Shown: positions 62,761 to 64,000 of the stretch, piece by piece
Layout of the letters: every line of letters starts with the position of its first letter
Numbering within the stretch: the first letter of the stretch is position 1
NCBI GenBank assembly: GCA_013373205.1
Contig: JABXIG010000026.1
Coordinates: 62,001-126,000, forward strand
DNA: 64,000 nt
Source of the DNA: Methylocystaceae bacterium
GTDB taxonomy: Bacteria; Pseudomonadota; Alphaproteobacteria; Rhodospirillales; Terasakiellaceae
Reading direction: 5' to 3'
Notes under the pieces: generated by a model
What the model saw: only the letters and a program-made list of their open reading frames with translations
Told to the model about the DNA's origin: nothing
Database searches by the model: none
Made by a program: the position numbers and the translations under genes

Positions 62761-64000
62761 TTACCGCGTCTGTTCTGGCAACCACGTCGCAATTTCAGGA
62801 AAAGACCAGACGATTGCAACACCAACGACTTGAAGGAGGACAAAAGGCAGGACACCGCTATAGATGTGCTTACTTGGGATGTCTGGTGGTGAGGTACTTC
62901 TGATATAAAATAATGCAGCCCCCACGGGTGGCGTTAAGAATGAGGTTTGCAAAATCATGGCAATGAGAATTGCAATCCAAATCGGATCAAAGCCAAAATC
63001 GATCACGACGGGGACTGTTAGCGGGGCGATAATAAGGATGATTTCCATCCAGTCCAGAATGAAGCCTAACAAGAAGATGGTTAACAGGAGGAACAACAAA
63101 ACCCCTGTATTGGAAAATGGCAATCCTCGTAAACCTTCTTCAATAATCTCATCCCCCCCATAACCGCGCAAAACCACAGAGAAACAGGCTGCGCCGAAAA
63201 TCAGCATGTATAAAAATGCGGCTGTTTTTGCCGTCGATAAACAGACTTCTTTCAAAATATTGAAATCGAGTTTCTTTTCTATAAGCGCTAATATTGTCGC
63301 ACCTAAGGCGCCGATCCCTGAAGCTTCAGATGGTGAAGCGATCCCGAAGAAAATCGATCCCAGCACAGATAAAATTAAAAGGCCTGGCGGCAGGATGGAG
63401 CGCAAAAGACTTAATAAAAGTTCAAGATAGCTTTTCTCGCTTTGGGGTAAACTTGGGGCGAGATCATGATTAAAGGCTGTTTTTGTAATGAGGTAGATTG
63501 AATAAAGGCTCGATAACAATATGCCGGGAAAGATTGCCGCCATAAAAAGATCACCAATTGAGAGTTGGAGTTGATCGCCGATAACAATCAGCATGATGGA
63601 CGGTGGGATAAGAATTCCCAGACACCCTGATGCGGCAATGCTCCCGAGACCCAATGGTATGTTGAAGTTGTGTTTTACAATTGCAGGCAAGGCCACGGTT
63701 GAGAGAAGAACAACGGACGCGCCAATAATACCGGTTGATGCGGCAAGAATGACGCCAATCACGACGATTGCCAAAAATAAACTACCGGGTATTTTCCGAA
63801 GAGCTGTGGCCAGAGAGTCCAGCAACCTTTCAGCAACGCCTGACTTTTCAAGCATATACCCCATGAAAACAAACATGGCCATTGGTACAAGGCTGTAACT
63901 TGAAGCAACACTAAATATGCGATCTGTTGCAAACCCCATAAACGTGAAATCTGCAACGGATTCAAGCTCAATGGGAAGAATTTCACCCAAAATGGCAAAG
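62761..64000 (-). CDS. TRAP transporter large permease, 5' end cut by window
   Basis: The frame stays open to the right edge (the residues before the track start read FAI-LGEILPIE), so the TTG at 63990 is internal and the first helices are missing. The visible ~412 residues are a DctM-type permease: STGIIGASVVLLSTVALPAIV, GCLGILIPPSIMLIVIGDQLQLSIGDLFMAA, FFGIASPSEASGIGALGA and LQTSFLTPPVGAALFYIR. It is of the mannitol/chloroaromatic-like subgroup and distinct from the dctM at 54378. The small permease and binding protein are presumably to the right. Confidence 0.88.
   Translation of the reverse strand, partial: FAILGEILPIELESVADFTFMGFATDRIFSVASSYSLVPMAMFVFMGYMLEKSGVAERLLDSLATALRKIPGSLFLAIVVIGVILAASTGIIGASVVLLSTVALPAIVKHNFNIPLGLGSIAASGCLGILIPPSIMLIVIGDQLQLSIGDLFMAAIFPGILLSSLYSIYLITKTAFNHDLAPSLPQSEKSYLELLLSLLRSILPPGLLILSVLGSIFFGIASPSEASGIGALGATILALIEKKLDFNILKEVCLSTAKTAAFLYMLIFGAACFSVVLRGYGGDEIIEEGLRGLPFSNTGVLLFLLLTIFLLGFILDWMEIILIIAPLTVPVVIDFGFDPIWIAILIAMILQTSFLTPPVGAALFYIRSTSPPDIPSKHIYSGVLPFVLLQVVGVAIVWSFPEIATWLPEQTR

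Noticed and set aside
1-64000. Insertion sequences, integrases, tRNA or rRNA genes
   Set aside because: No transposase or recombinase-like protein appears among the ORFs, and no tRNA-like cloverleaf with GTTCGAATC-type arm or rRNA stretch was seen on either strand.

Overview
The window is a contiguous piece of an alphaproteobacterial chromosome. Pointers are DUF2336 and DUF2927 proteins, an RT0821-type surface lipoprotein, a type-B PutA with an adjacent Lrp-type regulator, a GtsABCD/PotABCD-like importer beside gabTD, and a moderate base composition with AT-rich intergenic regions. A marine Rhodospirillales-like bacterium (Terasakiella or a relative) would fit, but that is a guess from gene content. 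I see no rRNA, tRNA, transposase, integrase or CRISPR array.

Left part (1-20 kb), core and poorly known genes: the end of NAD kinase; three uncharacterised genes (303-3733, minus strand); a PAS-GGDEF diguanylate cyclase; a run of five exported proteins on the minus strand (FlgT-like, unknown, LPP20-like, MltC-like transglycosylase, RT0821-like lipoprotein); a cytochrome c; a DUF2336 protein; an orphan TRAP binding protein; an ABC exporter; a DUF2927 protein and a glycerate 2-kinase; and modB-modC-mobA without modA.

Middle part (20-43 kb), amino-acid and amine catabolism: a polyamine/GABA-type ABC importer, an XRE-cupin regulator and gabT-gabD form one unit, and TGTTTAA half-sites occur upstream of both promoters. 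Next come a CoA-transferase and glutaryl-CoA dehydrogenase with a divergent LysR regulator (glutarate/lysine breakdown), then putA with a divergent Lrp regulator, aconitase, an SLC13 carrier and a long-form GAPDH. All of these feed succinate, acetyl-CoA or glutamate into the TCA cycle.

Right part (44-64 kb), the most interesting region: a nearly complete indole-3-acetic acid (IAA, auxin) degradation locus. Operon 1 is an amidase-like gene, then iacA-iacB-iacI-iacC-iacD-iacE-iacF, a complete TRAP transporter (dctP-dctQ-dctM) and a universal stress protein. Operon 2 is iacG-iacH, then a XylT-type ferredoxin and a XylE-type catechol 2,3-dioxygenase. Both operons are preceded by the same 50-base element (48 of 50 bases identical). 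It carries a perfect 8-4-8 inverted repeat and, 32 bases further centre to centre, an ATCGAT-centred palindrome. Two chemoreceptors flank the locus, one with a CZB zinc domain and one with a long helical periplasmic sensor region. The gene set suggests one co-regulated module for sensing, importing and oxidising IAA to catechol, followed by meta ring cleavage. The expected MarR-type regulator IacR and the lower meta-pathway genes are not in the window. The right edge holds an EamA permease and a cut-off TRAP large permease.
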